A stretch of 64,000 nucleotides of DNA, taken from contig NC_068563.1 in NCBI RefSeq assembly GCF_022201045.2, forward strand, positions 29,733,001 to 29,797,000. Reading direction: 5' to 3'. Of the stretch, positions 25,280 through 36,303 are shown one piece after another. Position 1 is the first letter of the stretch. Each line of letters starts with the position of its first letter. A program made the translations under genes and the position numbers. This DNA comes from Citrus sinensis (taxonomy: Eukaryota > Streptophyta > Magnoliopsida > Sapindales > Rutaceae). The notes beneath the pieces were generated by a model. That model saw only the letters and a list, made by a program, of their open reading frames with translations. It ran no database searches and had not been told where the DNA came from.

Positions 25280-26059
25280 TGTTAAGAGAAATTTTTGGTG
25301 AGTGAGCTTTGCTACTACCTACCAGTATCGTTATCCGGATGAGGGTTGCTCAGTCCCCTTAAACGCCGTCGTTCGCACGAAGAGTTGGAGATTAGCAAAG
25401 GATGCGTCTGCACTACATTTGAATTTGTACAACTAAGGGTATAATTGTACTTCTGTCTCGTTAGAATGGTACGCTATCAAAACTTAACGAAAATGTAGAG
25501 AGTTGTAAGTTTATACGGGTTAAGAGTAAAATTAAATTTTATTAGTTGTAAAATTCTTCAATTATTTCTTGATTATTATTTATTAACATGAATTCTCATT
25601 CTTCGCTTAATCGAATGGCGTGAATTATGGGGCGGCAACGACTTTTTAACGAACAATGTCTCAATATACTTCTTGGTTATTCAATTCTACTATTAATACC
25701 TACAGATTTAGGTTTTTTTTCCAAATTTACTTTATAAATTTATTTTCTTTTGAATAGTTGAGCTAAGAATGAGTTGGATTGCTAATGAGGATCATTATTC
25801 TTTAGGATTCACGAGATATAATAATGAGAATTTGAGGGACTAAATCACAATTGAAGTTACATATGGGTATTCAAATGTAATTTCTAAAATTAGGTAACAA
25901 ACGGTACCGTCCTGGTCAAGGAATGCCCCCATACCAAAAATTCAAAGGTCCCACGGATGCCTTTCTTCGAGTAGTTTTAAGTAACATTATCCACATCACC
26001 AATTTCTCTGTTTATCGAAAATCCTTGTAACCCCACGACGCACGAGGCGCACGTTAGCA
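25280..26059. other. Divergent promoter region of RPL4 (-) and C2 gene (+)
   Basis: The 780 bp between two divergently transcribed starts must hold both promoters. AT-rich centre; no further gene seen. Confidence 0.6.
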
Positions 26060-26986
26060 ATGACCACCGCCGCGTTAAACTCCTCTCACTCCCACATGTC
26101 GTCGCCGATCACTCACGATCTCGAAATCACAATAATCTGCGCGAAGCACCTCAAAAACGTCAACTGGCGAAACGGCGGCGATCTCAAACCCTACGTCGTT
26201 TTCTACGTCGACCCGGCCTACCGACTCGCCACCCAGTCGGACGACTCCGGCTCCACTCGCCCGGTCTGGAACGAGCGATTCACGCTCCCAATCACTCACT
26301 CGGTCCGCGAATCGGTCCTGACGCTCGAGATCTTCCACTCTAAACTCTCCGAAACTCCCAAACCCCTCGTCGGCTCAGTTAAATTCCCCCTCGCACACCT
26401 CGTCGACTCGGACTCGTCCGAGCCAACTCAGTACGTCCGCAAGCTCGAGGTTCTCCGCCCCTCGGGACGCCCTCAAGGTAAAATCCGCGTGAAACTCGTG
26501 CTGAATGGGCGGCCTTTGCCTCCGCCGAGCCAAGATTACCAAAGTGTCCCTGATTTCGGCCATTATTACTATTCTGCCCCTCCCCCGCCTTTCCCCCCTC
26601 CATCGCGTGACTACAGTTACTACCCTTCGTATTACACTCCTCAGCCTCCAGCGCCGCCTCGACCTTTGTTCAGTCGAGCCTCCAGCTACAGTTTGCCAAG
26701 TGGCAGCTTGAGTGTCCCTTCAGCTCCGGTCGATTTCTCACCCTCGCAAGATTACAAGCAACCGCCGTTGCCGCCGCAGCCTCGGGCATCCGGCTATGGA
26801 GTGCCAAGTGGCAGTGGGCCGTCCGCTCCTGTTGATTACTCGCCATACGATCAGAAATTGCAAAAGCAATTTGGAGGGTTGAGTTTAGAAGAAGAGGTTA
26901 ATAGAAAGGGGAAGGAGAAAAGGGCTGAGAGTGAATTCACACCAAGGGAGAATTACAGTCATAGCGATTATCGTTACGATTATTGA
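26060..26986 (+). CDS. C2-domain protein with Pro/Tyr-rich tail (SRC2/BAP-like)
   Basis: Intronless, 308 aa. Residues about 18-150 form one C2 domain beginning HDLEITIICAKHLKNVNW, continuing through GDLKPYVVFYVDP and PVWNERFTLP, and ending GKIRVKLVLNG. Such plant C2 proteins bind phospholipid at the plasma membrane, often with calcium, and act in stress signalling. Residues about 150-260 are a low-complexity Pro/Tyr/Ser region with repeated APVD(F/Y)SP motifs, resembling SRC2-type tails. The last 40 residues are charged (FGGLSLEEEVNRKGKEKRAE). The coding sequence is GC-rich compared with its surroundings. Position between RPL4 and the Josephin gene matches At1g07310. Calcium-binding Asp residues are only partly recognisable, so calcium dependence is uncertain. 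Confidence 0.9.
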   Translation: MTTAALNSSHSHMSSPITHDLEITIICAKHLKNVNWRNGGDLKPYVVFYVDPAYRLATQSDDSGSTRPVWNERFTLPITHSVRESVLTLEIFHSKLSETPKPLVGSVKFPLAHLVDSDSSEPTQYVRKLEVLRPSGRPQGKIRVKLVLNGRPLPPPSQDYQSVPDFGHYYYSAPPPPFPPPSRDYSYYPSYYTPQPPAPPRPLFSRASSYSLPSGSLSVPSAPVDFSPSQDYKQPPLPPQPRASGYGVPSGSGPSAPVDYSPYDQKLQKQFGGLSLEEEVNRKGKEKRAESEFTPRENYSHSDYRYDY

Positions 26987-27187
26987 AGTAATTTTTAGTG
27001 ATTATAAGGCTTTTAAGTAAATTTTAATAAATTTGTTTTCAAATGATTGAGTTTGGCTTGTGCTTTGATGAATATATTTGTATATATGTTTGTCTTTATT
27101 TGTGTCTTATTTTATTCTCTCTTAAAACAGAATAGCTCCAGTTGCATTTTCAAAAACAGCTCTATATTGGATGATTTAGTTCTTGAA

Positions 27188-27283
27188 GGCTCGTTTGATA
27201 GATAGTTCCCGATGAGTTAGGCTCGTTTGATAGATAGTTTCCGATGAGTTAGGCTTGTTTGATAGATAGTTTCCGATGAGTTA
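27188..27283. repeat. Tandem array, 3 x 32 bp
   Basis: Three copies of a 32-bp unit containing GTTTGATAGATAGTT and CCGATGAGTTA, with only one or two differences, start at 27188, 27220 and 27252. They lie about 200 bp beyond the C2 stop codon. Confidence 0.9.
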
Positions 27284-29330
27284 AATAGCATGTTTTAAGG
27301 AAAATTTGAGCTTATGTCAGCCATGCTTGAATGCTAATGATTTTGCTGGGGCATTCTAATAATGTGGTCAAATGAGCTGCTGGAGGTGGACCTGTGAATA
27401 GCAAACATATGCATTTATTTTTTGTGTTTAAATTGTTATTTTAAAATATTTGTTGTGTACTTATGTGATTTGAATTGTAAAAAGAACACTTCTTGATGAT
27501 GAATATTTTGATGATTTCCATGTTCACTTTGTTCACTAAAGTTTGCTACTTGTAATGTGGTCAGCATTTGTACATGTAGCATTCCTGCTTTTTACCTCAG
27601 TTGTTGCTGTGCTTAAAGGGGAGTGGGATATTTGTTGGTATTCCTATATAATTGTAAGATGCGCTTCTCTTGTTATAGATTGATGTTGAACTGCTACGTT
27701 GATGATGGTATTTTGAAACCTTTAATTGAGTTTATGGGATGCTCGTATATGGATTCTAAAGCTTTTTGGATGATTGTTAAAAGTTTTGTGGATTGTGTTC
27801 AATTAGTATTGCGTGGCTTGGAGAGTAGTTTATTAGTGACTTGGTCTGGTCAACCGATGAAGTGATGTAGCTTTGTGACCCAGTTTATAGAAATAAAATC
27901 AGTTGGTGCTTTTTTATGTTAATCTATGTACCCATCAGGCCGAAAGTAAAATCACAGAAATCAAACCATGTCTGTGGGGTTTTGAAATTGCTTGCTTGGA
28001 TAAAACAAGAGGAAAGGATAAATAATTCAACATGATTTAGCATATGGAATTGAAAGAAGATTCAATTATTTGAGTACGTTGGATAAATACTGATAAATAG
28101 TCACCGTAGCGACAGAAATAGTATCTCCATGGTGCCGTTTGTGTAGTCCTTTTTTATTTTTATTTTATTTAAAATAACGACATGTCTCTTTTATCAGTAT
28201 TCATGTTGGATATATGTCTCTTTTTGTTAAAGTTGATTGTCAAAATTTCACCATTCTCTTTGTATTTTCTGTAGATTTTCATCATATCATTTTATATATT
28301 CATAATGCAGTCTTCATATCATGTTCTTTTAAGGTTGTGTTTGATTTTAAGATTTTGCTTCGCGGATGCAGGGGCATCTTTCCTTTACAATTGATTGTCT
28401 GTTTATGCTAATTTCTTTGGGAAATCCAGGAAGAACTACTAATCTCTGAAATTGACCTCAAGTGAGTTCATCCGGACAAGACTAGATCTGAGTTGAAAAT
28501 AGTTGCTATCCTCCGATATATCATAATCAATGCACCCTAGATTGGTAAAATGCTTGATGGGTCATCTCATCATCTTCATCACCAGCTCATGACACCTAGA
28601 TCAGGGGACACTTTCTATTTCAGTTCTGGTTGTTTCCGTGTTTCTGGTAAAGGAAATCAATGCGTCTATTGGTTTGAATGTTATGAGAGGAAGTTTCTCT
28701 GCTAAAAAGCTGATATTAAGTAATAGGCAGATCGCAAGGGATCTAGTCATCTCTTTTTCTTGTGCATGGTTATGTTATATTCCAAATGAACTATTTTTAT
28801 ATTTTCTAGTAAATGCAAGAAATGCTGTCTTTGTAATCTTTCCCTTGCTGCGTAATGTTCAATTGTTTCTTTTCTATTAATTGATCGTCTGTTTCATTCG
28901 GGCATGATCATTATTTATTCTAATTTAGAGGAACAGAATCCTTTGAGCGTAGTACGTGGGATTGTATGCACGTTTCCTATAACAAATTAAATAGAAATGC
29001 GATGGTGATCGTATGTGTCTTGAAAATGGATCATATTATTCTCGAAAATTATATTTAGTAGCAATTTCAAATATTATTTTCATCATAACTACTTTAATAG
29101 TATTTACTCATAATGAATTAAGATACTCATGTTCTACAGAGATTTTTTTTTTTTTTCAAAGATTTAGTTCTGCGTGTTGTGCTATTATTTTTCAACTCTG
29201 CTGCCTCAATCAGCTACCCGAATTTTATTTAGGAAAGCTCATGTCAAATTGGACATGAATGTGTTGATAAAAGTATAATATAACGTTAACTTAGTGCCAT
29301 TTTTCATTAGAACTGTTTTTGTAGTAGTGC

Positions 29331-29410
29331 CGTCAAATTATAATAGTAAGTGTAAATTTAATATTTATTTCGTCAAATTATAATAGTAAGTGTAAATTTA
29401 ATATTTATTT
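29331..29410. repeat. Perfect tandem duplication, 2 x 40 bp
   Basis: Two identical 40-bp copies beginning CGTCAAATTATAATAG and ending ATATTTATTT. A diverged relative (TTAAATTATAACAGTAAAG and on) occurs at 54914-54962, so the unit probably belongs to a dispersed element. Confidence 0.9.
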
Positions 29411-29896
29411 CGATCACTATATAGTACTTTTTAAATAGCCGGATTAAAAAAAAATTAAATTGAATGTAATTAAATTATAATTTGTGCAGTGAATTTATTT
29501 CTTAGTTTTTCCTTTAAATTTATACAATAATACTTTGTATGCCACAATTAAACTTAAACTGAGGAAGCAATTCAAAAACCTAAGAGTAACGCTAAAGAGA
29601 GAATAATCGGTCAGATAAATCGATTTTAATTTCGAGTTAGCTAGTTGAAGTCAATCAAGTACTTACTAACTTGGCGCCAGCCAGGCCTGAGGCGCCCCTT
29701 GTTTCCGAGCGTCGACGGCGCTGTTTTGTTCGCCTACTCTTGCGATTATAATGATAATAATTTATTAATTAATAACGAGGCTCCTCTCCTAATTAAATTC
29801 AAGATCTAAAGGCCTAAAATCTCTCTGAACCCAATTCTCGTTAACATAATTATTTGATTCCATCTCTGCAAAAGAATTGATACCGGCCCCCCAAAT

Positions 29897-30560
29897 ATGG
29901 CGAGCGAAAATTGCAAAATTTATCACGAGAGGCAAAAATTACAGTTCTGCCTCTTGCACTCACTCAATAATCTCTTTCAGGTAATACCCATTTCTCGTTT
30001 CTCCGGTTCTATTACAATTTTACTTGTTTGTTCCGTTATTTTGATGAGAATTTGTTATGGGTTTGTGATGAATACGTTGCTATGTTATAATTCAGCAAGA
30101 AGGTGCATTTACGCGAGCAAGCTTGAATGAAATTGCTGAGAAACTCGTGCTTGATTATCCAAATAAGCAAACGTGGACTCCCTTATCTGTGGTCTTTAAG
30201 CCTCACCATAATGCATTGACTGGAAATTACGATATAAATGTGCTTATTGCTGCTCTTGAAGGAAGAGGAAAGAGTGTCGTGTGGCATGATCGTCGAAATG
30301 AGGCATCGGCAATTGATCTTGATGGCGGGGAAAATTGTTTGATGGGTATTGTGATTAATGTTCCAGTTACGCGGTATGCTGGGCTTTGGAAGAGTAGACA
30401 TTGGGTTGCATTGCGAAAGATTGACGGGGTTTGGTATAATTTGGATAGTGATTTTCATGCTCCTCAGTGTTTTAAAGATAGCAAAGAAGTTAGGGAGTTC
30501 TTAGATTATATTATTGGTCTTGGTGGGGAGGTTTTGCTTGTTAAGAATGATAAGGAGTGA
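29897..30560 (+). CDS. JOSL: Josephin-type deubiquitinase (ataxin-3/JOSD family)
   Basis: Cysteine protease that removes ubiquitin. Coding exons 29897-29980 and 30096-30560, total 182 aa, the size of a stand-alone Josephin domain. The family's catalytic elements are visible: Q13 and C18 in QKLQFCLLHSLNNLFQ, H130 in RHWVALRKI and D145 in VWYNLDSDF, the same arrangement as human JOSD1/JOSD2. No ubiquitin-interacting motif follows. The stop codon overlaps a good splice-donor sequence (AAGGA/GTGAGC), so an alternative longer transcript is possible, though joining directly to the acceptor-like site at 34454 would not keep the downstream frame. It lies downstream of THIC, as At2g29640 does in Arabidopsis. 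Confidence 0.92.
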
Positions 30561-32125
30561 GCATTTGTTTTCTCTGATTGTCTTCTGCAACCAGCTTGCT
30601 TGTGCATATTATGTGAAGAGATTCCATTGTACATGTCAGCTGTAGATGATCATGCCTTGAAAGGGGTGGTTGAATGAAGATGTACCTAACATCTTCAAGA
30701 TCTCTGAGGAAGAATCTGTTTACACTCCTGGTGGACTATTATGATCAGTCTGAAAATCTCCCAAATTGATGTAACTTATACTAGAATGTTGCTTCTTATG
30801 ATCAGTCATACACATGTTGCACAAGATTTGATCAGTTGACAGAGTGTGAACTTGCTTATTCTAGTATAATTTGGCTGGTAGTTTTCTGAGCTTCTGTGAT
30901 CGGTAGTTGATTTAATTGTTAAAAAATGTTGTAAAATTTAAACTTTCTCGGTAATTAACATTGTTTGGATTTCTTTGTTGTCCGTTTAAATTGAGCACGA
31001 GAGACAGCAGGGTATAATCTTGCAAACACTTATAATTGAGTACTTAATATGCAACTGTTTGAGATAAGATTTCCAGATGAAGTCTTTCCATCACTAGTCC
31101 ACCTTTGCATGATTACATTAACTCCAGGTTGTGATATCCTGTTTTTTACTCAAAATTGAGGGCAGAATAGTGTGCTTCATTGATTGGTGGGGGTGCTTGT
31201 CTTGCAAGTTTAATTTGTTGAAATGGAAAGATGGGAAGAGAGATTCATGCTTTTAGTCTTCACCATGGAGGGGTAAGTAATGTCATTTAGAATACCAAAT
31301 ACTTAGAAGGAACTAACGTAGTTAGATACTGTGTTTGTATTTTTTATTTTTTTTTAAATATTGCAGTGATGAAAGTGATCGAAAATTTGCGTGGTAAAAT
31401 TGAAAAGTAGGTATGCATTATTTGACTGAATAATTGGGCTATTTTTAGGCTCTCACATCTTATTGGAAAAGAAACTAATTTTTGGAAGGACCATACAAGT
31501 CTTTACTAGCCTAGCCTGTCTAAACATTATATTGTGAGCGTGCACCCGCCAACCGAGTGCACAAGGGTTGTGAGACTGAGACCCTTAATTTAGTTTTTCA
31601 AGCTAAGTGTTGAAAGTGCTGGCTTCCTATAGCTTACTTTTCTGTCAGCATGTTTCTGGTCATACATGTATGACTTGATAGGGGTTTACATCTTTGCTGT
31701 TCCACAAATATGAGGTATGCTTGATATTTAATTCTGTTGCGATTATTGTGAATGCCGCGTCTTCCAGATAGTATCAGTTCTGTTGATGACTTATTCTGAA
31801 ATGATTCACTTAGGAAGCAAGATGAAATGAATACATTGAATGATTGATACGCAATTGCGTTGTAACTTTCTTTGAGCAAAATATGAGCTTTTGAAGTTAA
31901 CTTTCTGTAAGCTAGTGTTAATGTTGTTGTTTTTCTTATGGATTTTAGATCAATCAGTGTGACCATAATGCAACTTTTGTCATATCAGATCAAACGTTTT
32001 TCATTTTTATGTAGCTATAGGAATATAGATTTAGCCTTAGGGATCCTGTCCTGAGGTTCAGGGTTGGAACCTGAAGTTGCTCTTTATGTCTTGAAGTTGC
32101 TTGTTTTTTGAACTGTTCAATATTC

Positions 32126-32304
32126 TTTATGCTCATCGTTTGACATCTATTTTGTTTTTTTTTGGGTTAAGTAACACATAGTTGATTTATAAGCTTATGT
32201 GTCAAAATTATTTTTTATGCTCATCGTTTGACATCTATTTTGTTTTTTTTTTTTGGGGTTAAGTAGCACATAGTTGATTTATAAGCTTAATGTGTCAAAA
32301 TTGT
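32126..32304. repeat. Tandem duplication, about 88 bp
   Basis: TTATGCTCATCGTTTGACAT followed by a poly(T) tract and AGTTGATTTATAAGCTTA occurs twice, offset by 88 bp. The copies differ mainly in poly(T) length. Confidence 0.85.
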
Positions 32305-33599
32305 TTAAACCTTTCCAAGATTCAAAAAGGTTTTAATTATTATATACATTTGAATGACAACCAAAACAGATTTTACCGAAAGGGTGCTTCACCTAGAACC
32401 TCCTTTTACAAGGAATGGATCAAAAAGAAAGATGTTGATTCCACCATGATCAGTTGACAATACTGTGTGAGGACCGCTACTGGAAAAATTATTATAGCTA
32501 GGGATCAAAAGCATCCGAAAAAGCAGGAATTTGATAACAGATTGATACTGTTGTCTTCTCCTGTTTCCACTTTAAATTTCTTTTAGGGCTTGGCTTTCTT
32601 TTGCTAATTTTCTTTTGAGTTCTTTCCTGCTAGATATAATGTATTTTTATTAGAGAGTACTGCACAGACTATTCTTTTGTTCACACTTAAGAAATTGATT
32701 GTCCCACCACAAAATGGAAACAATCATAGCAGGCCATTTTTCATTTGTAGTTATGCAAATGAGCATCTTGGTATTCTATTCACAAAGCAAGTATTTTTAT
32801 ATTCTTACACAGAGATGAACAATGAGAAAGTAGAAAAGATCATCAGTCAAATATTCTTTATTGCAACATTTTGGTCTGCTCACTCCTCGCTTGGGAATGT
32901 AAGAGAGTTGTTAGCGGCTTGATATCAAACTCTTTCGTCAACTTTAAATTTGTTTGGTGAGGAAGCAACTTACAGATAATTTAAGAACACTTAAAATTAC
33001 AAAGGACGGTAAAAAATGTAATAAGTTTTTATGACGTTAATCCTCCAACGCTCAAATTAATTTATGAAAATAAAAACAAAATGACGATCGATGATGAATA
33101 TAGGTGATGAAATGGATGTTGAATATTCAAAATCATAATGTAAATATTAGGATGATCGTGACGGTAGTGATGGTGATGAGGTTTTTTCCATCTTAATTCT
33201 TTGATCTGACCGTTCATGCCTCCTCCTCCTAGGTCTATTGTGTTGGCCTTCACTGATTCACTAGGCTTTGGTAGGGGTAGTTTGTCCATTGCAAGAATGG
33301 GTGGTTAAGAAAGATGAGAAGTGGTTTTTGGCAAATTCCCACACCACACCCCAACAATCCCTTTCTCTTTATCAATTAGTTCCTCTGTCTTTTCATCCCC
33401 AAACAACAGTTCACTAATTTCTAGTGTCGCGAGTGTAGTGAATCAAGACTAGAAATTTTATAAGTTTAAAGTGACTTCGAGGTATCTTTGTTGAGTCGGC
33501 TTAGGGTTGCTAAAATTAATTTCGCCATAGGCTAAAAAGTTGAGTAAGTTTTAAGTTTTATACCTCACCTCCAGACGTTTTAAACTTATAAACCTTAAT

Positions 33600-33860
33600 T
33601 ATTAATTTAAGCAATTTTAAACCAACTCTTATTAATTTAAGGTTTTTATGCCTTATCAGGAGCAAGTTTCAAGACTTTTTAATTTTTTTTTTACTTAAAC
33701 AACTCTTATTAGTTAAAGATTGTATGCCTCATTTAAAATAAGCTTTAAGGCCTTTAATTTTTTATTGACTCAAGTAACTTTAAACAACTCTTATCAGTTT
33801 AAGATTTTATTTCTTATTTAGAGTAGGTTTAAAGGCTTTTAAATTTTTATGAACTCAATT
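33600..33860. repeat. Diverged tandem array, about 3 copies of 77-85 bp
   Basis: AACTCTTAT(T/C)A-TTTAAG starts at 33624, 33701 and 33786, each followed by a T-rich segment and a variant of AGCTTTAAGGCCTTTAA. The copies are clearly aged. Confidence 0.6.
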
Positions 33861-34457
33861 TGCTTTTTCTTGTGCCTTGTAAAATATTAGTAAATTTCAT
33901 CTATGAACTTTGCTGAAATATTTTGGTCTGCTCACTCCTCGTTTGGGAATGTGAGAGAGCTGTATTTATTAATCCTGTTGATAGCAAATTAGCAATTCTT
34001 TATGTGATTGACAACTAAAGCAAACAGTAATTCTTGTGCTTTGTGTAAACCCTTCAACATTACGTTCTCTTATTGCTATTCACATCACTGTTTCCAGCTT
34101 GCACTGTATTAAATCTAGAAGTCAGTTACCACTAGTTCCCATTTTTCACTAAAAGTTAATTCTAGCTTAGATGCTAAAATCTAATTATTTCGGTTTGATT
34201 ACTAACACTTTTAAGCATTTTACTTTATGTGAAGTGTTAGATCAAAGATAGATCATGTTCTTTTTCACTGCCTCTCTTAGCCCTTTTAGCTTACTGTTTT
34301 AGCTTTCCCTCCTTCTATAAATTTGTCAAGGCCTTTGCATTCTTACATTCACTAGAACTTCGCACCCCTATTTTCCACTTACTGCCCTTCATTTTGCCCT
34401 CTTCTGGAGCTCTCTCTTCTCTATCTCTCTGTCTATCTTAATCGGTCTTTGCAGAAG

Positions 34458-34958
34458 ATGTCAGCAAAAGAGAGTAGCCAAGTGAGTAGCAAAGCAGGCA
34501 TAAGCATAGCCCAGAAGCAGAACTCTATTAACAGAGTTGTCGGGACCGTGAAAGCCACGGAGTCTTGCGAAACAAAAGGGAGAAACCAAGTGAGCTGCAT
34601 TCCCAGCACTAAAAAGGAGAACAAAATCAACAAAAGAAACTGTATTAACAAAGTTGCGGCGAAGAAGAAGAGGTCTGGTGGGGGCTGTGGAATCAGGCTA
34701 CCAAAAAGATCAGAGGTCTCACCAGTTAGATTTTTCAAGCATCTTAGCAGAAGGATGGCAAGAGGTCTGTGCTTTGCATACTTTAAGAAGAGACATTCAG
34801 CTACAGTTTCAGCCACTGTCTCTTCATCAGGAAGATCAAAGCCGTCTGTGATTCCTGTTGATTCTCATAGAAGTGAAGCCATTGAAGATTGCATCGAGTT
34901 CATCAACTCTTCTTCTTCTCTACCAAGATCAAACTCTGTTTCTACAAATGCTTCTTAA
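34458..34958 (+). CDS. Small basic Ser-rich plant protein ('josephin-like' in name only)
   Basis: Intronless frame of 166 aa from ATG 34458. The first 100 residues are very basic and polar with Lys/Arg clusters (KKENKINKRN, AAKKKRSGGG). A central block GIRLPKRSEVSPVRFFKHLS is followed by RRMARGLCFAYFKKR. The C-terminus has the conserved-looking motif SHRSEAIEDCIEFINSSSSL and ends RSNSVSTNAS. I recall this combination (LP-K-SPV-FL block plus EAIEDCIEFINSSS plus RSNSVS) from plant proteins labelled 'josephin-like', yet it has no Josephin catalytic residues. The acceptor-like TTTGCAG just upstream of AAGATG hints at a possible 5'UTR intron. Function unknown. Confidence 0.75.
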   Translation: MSAKESSQVSSKAGISIAQKQNSINRVVGTVKATESCETKGRNQVSCIPSTKKENKINKRNCINKVAAKKKRSGGGCGIRLPKRSEVSPVRFFKHLSRRMARGLCFAYFKKRHSATVSATVSSSGRSKPSVIPVDSHRSEAIEDCIEFINSSSSLPRSNSVSTNAS

Positions 34959-36006
34959 AACTTTATTGTGTCGTCATAACGTGTCTCAAAGTCCTCTTGT
35001 AAACCATAATGTTGTGTTCTGGTTTCAGTGCTAAAATAGTAAGTAAAACGGTTTGTTTCCATCTCTCTCTTATTAGTAGAAAGTGAATTCAACTCTTCAT
35101 TCATTATCATTAACTAACCATGAAAATGATGAACCTGTTGCAAGTTGCATGGTTGCTCTGGTAGTTCCCAATTCCCATGGACTTTGCGCCTGTGACAAAT
35201 CACGTGATCTTGTCTACGGTGGGTTTAGGGGGAAGGGGGAAAAAAACAAAAAGGCTTTGTTTTCGTCAATGCTTTACGTCAATATTGTCCAAAGGAAATT
35301 GCCCAACTTGTTCGCTTGAGTAATCAAGAAAGCGTTTTTGCCTATTCCTTGCGCTGGTAAATGTACAGTAATGTCAATGGCTGTTGCTATTATTTCCCCA
35401 CTAAGTTAATGGCTGTTACTGTTCATCTACAATATAACTGTCTCCATGGATTTAGTCTATTCAACTTTTAGTAAAGAAAAAGTTTGCAAGGACATGATGA
35501 ATTACAGTAATTAAGATGTGCAGTGTGATTTTTGATTGATACAGCTGCTTCTCTGCATCATTTCTGAGAATTCATCTGGCATAGTAGAATACAGAATTGA
35601 TCTAAGCATACGCATAAGCCTCAGAAGTGAGCTTCTCAGAAAGCACTGTGTTAACATTAAAAACTTGGCTGTATAAGCAGTAATAACAACATGACTAATC
35701 GCCTACTTTTACTTGGCCGCTAATATTTACTAATTACTCACTTGCTATTCCTCACAGGCCACAGCAGCAACTATGAATTTAAGTTAAAAAGTTACTTGAC
35801 AACTCGAATATACCCATATGCTCATTTAGAGATGGCAGCCGACTTAAAATAAAAATGCTCAGTTTAAAAGAGAAGGAAGTTTGATGACAACTTAATTAAG
35901 GTTCAAGAATGACCAAAAGCAATAAACGTACAGCACATTCATTTCGAAGATCATAAAAATGAAACAGACATATAAAATAGTACTTTTTTTTTTGTGGAAA
36001 AAAAAA
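34959..36006. other. Intergenic, 3' ends of two converging genes
   Basis: AT-rich DNA between a plus-strand and a minus-strand stop codon. A 78-codon frame at 35083-35319 has no recognised similarity. No other feature seen. Confidence 0.5.
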
Positions 36007-36303
36007 TCATTTCTTGGCAAAGAGATCCCCAAGTCCAAAGCCACCCTTCTTCTTCTGAGGCTGAGGCACAGAAGCGGAGTTCTTGCGGCCATTTGTTGTG
36101 CCACGTCCACTTGGAGGACTCTTGTCTTCAACTTTCTTCAAAATTGGATCAGTTTCATAAAACTGATCTTGTTTCTGCATACCCCCAAGAATCCAATCAA
36201 GCAAACTCTTCTCTTCTTTGCTACCACCAGCTTCCTTTGCTGCTGTTGCTGCATACACTCTTACTGTTGCTGGTGCAAAGCTTATTATGGGAAGTGATGC
36301 CAT
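36007..36303 (-). CDS. Small, probably plastid-targeted protein of unknown function
   Basis: Single-exon frame of 98 aa from the ATG at 36303. The N-terminus MASLPIISFAPATVRVYAAT lacks acidic residues and is rich in Ala/Ser/Thr, like a short chloroplast transit peptide with a plausible cleavage around V-Y-A-A. The mature part has an acidic-amphipathic block KSLLDWILGGMQKQDQFYET, then DPILKKVE, a Ser/Gly/Pro linker, and a basic C-terminus KKKGGFGLGDLFAKK. The LDWILGGMQKQ block and the GGFG-G-LFAKK end look like features kept under selection, which argues for a real gene. I do not recognise a function. A TATA-like AT run (36379-36388) lies about 80 bp upstream on the minus strand. Confidence 0.7.
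   Translation of the reverse strand: MASLPIISFAPATVRVYAATAAKEAGGSKEEKSLLDWILGGMQKQDQFYETDPILKKVEDKSPPSGRGTTNGRKNSASVPQPQKKKGGFGLGDLFAKK

Larger units (their letters stand above)
26987..29896. other. Intergenic region between C2 and Josephin genes
   Basis: About 2.9 kb of AT-rich DNA. It holds a 32-bp tandem array near the C2 3' end and a 40-bp duplication at 29331-29410. Several short open frames show no recognisable protein. Confidence 0.5.
30561..34457. other. Intergenic region between Josephin and Ser-rich protein genes
   Basis: About 3.9 kb, AT-rich. It holds an 88-bp duplication (32126-32304), a diverged tandem array (33600-33860) and two copies of a 44-bp segment. A 75-codon minus frame at 33062-33289 (MDKLPLPKPSESVKANT and on) could be a small gene but has no recognised relatives. 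The final 150 bp look like the 5'UTR of the next gene. Confidence 0.5.

Noticed and set aside
33062-33289. 75-aa minus-strand frame rich in His near its middle
   Set aside because: Plausible start but the second half is a low-complexity translation of AT-rich DNA; not enough to call a gene.
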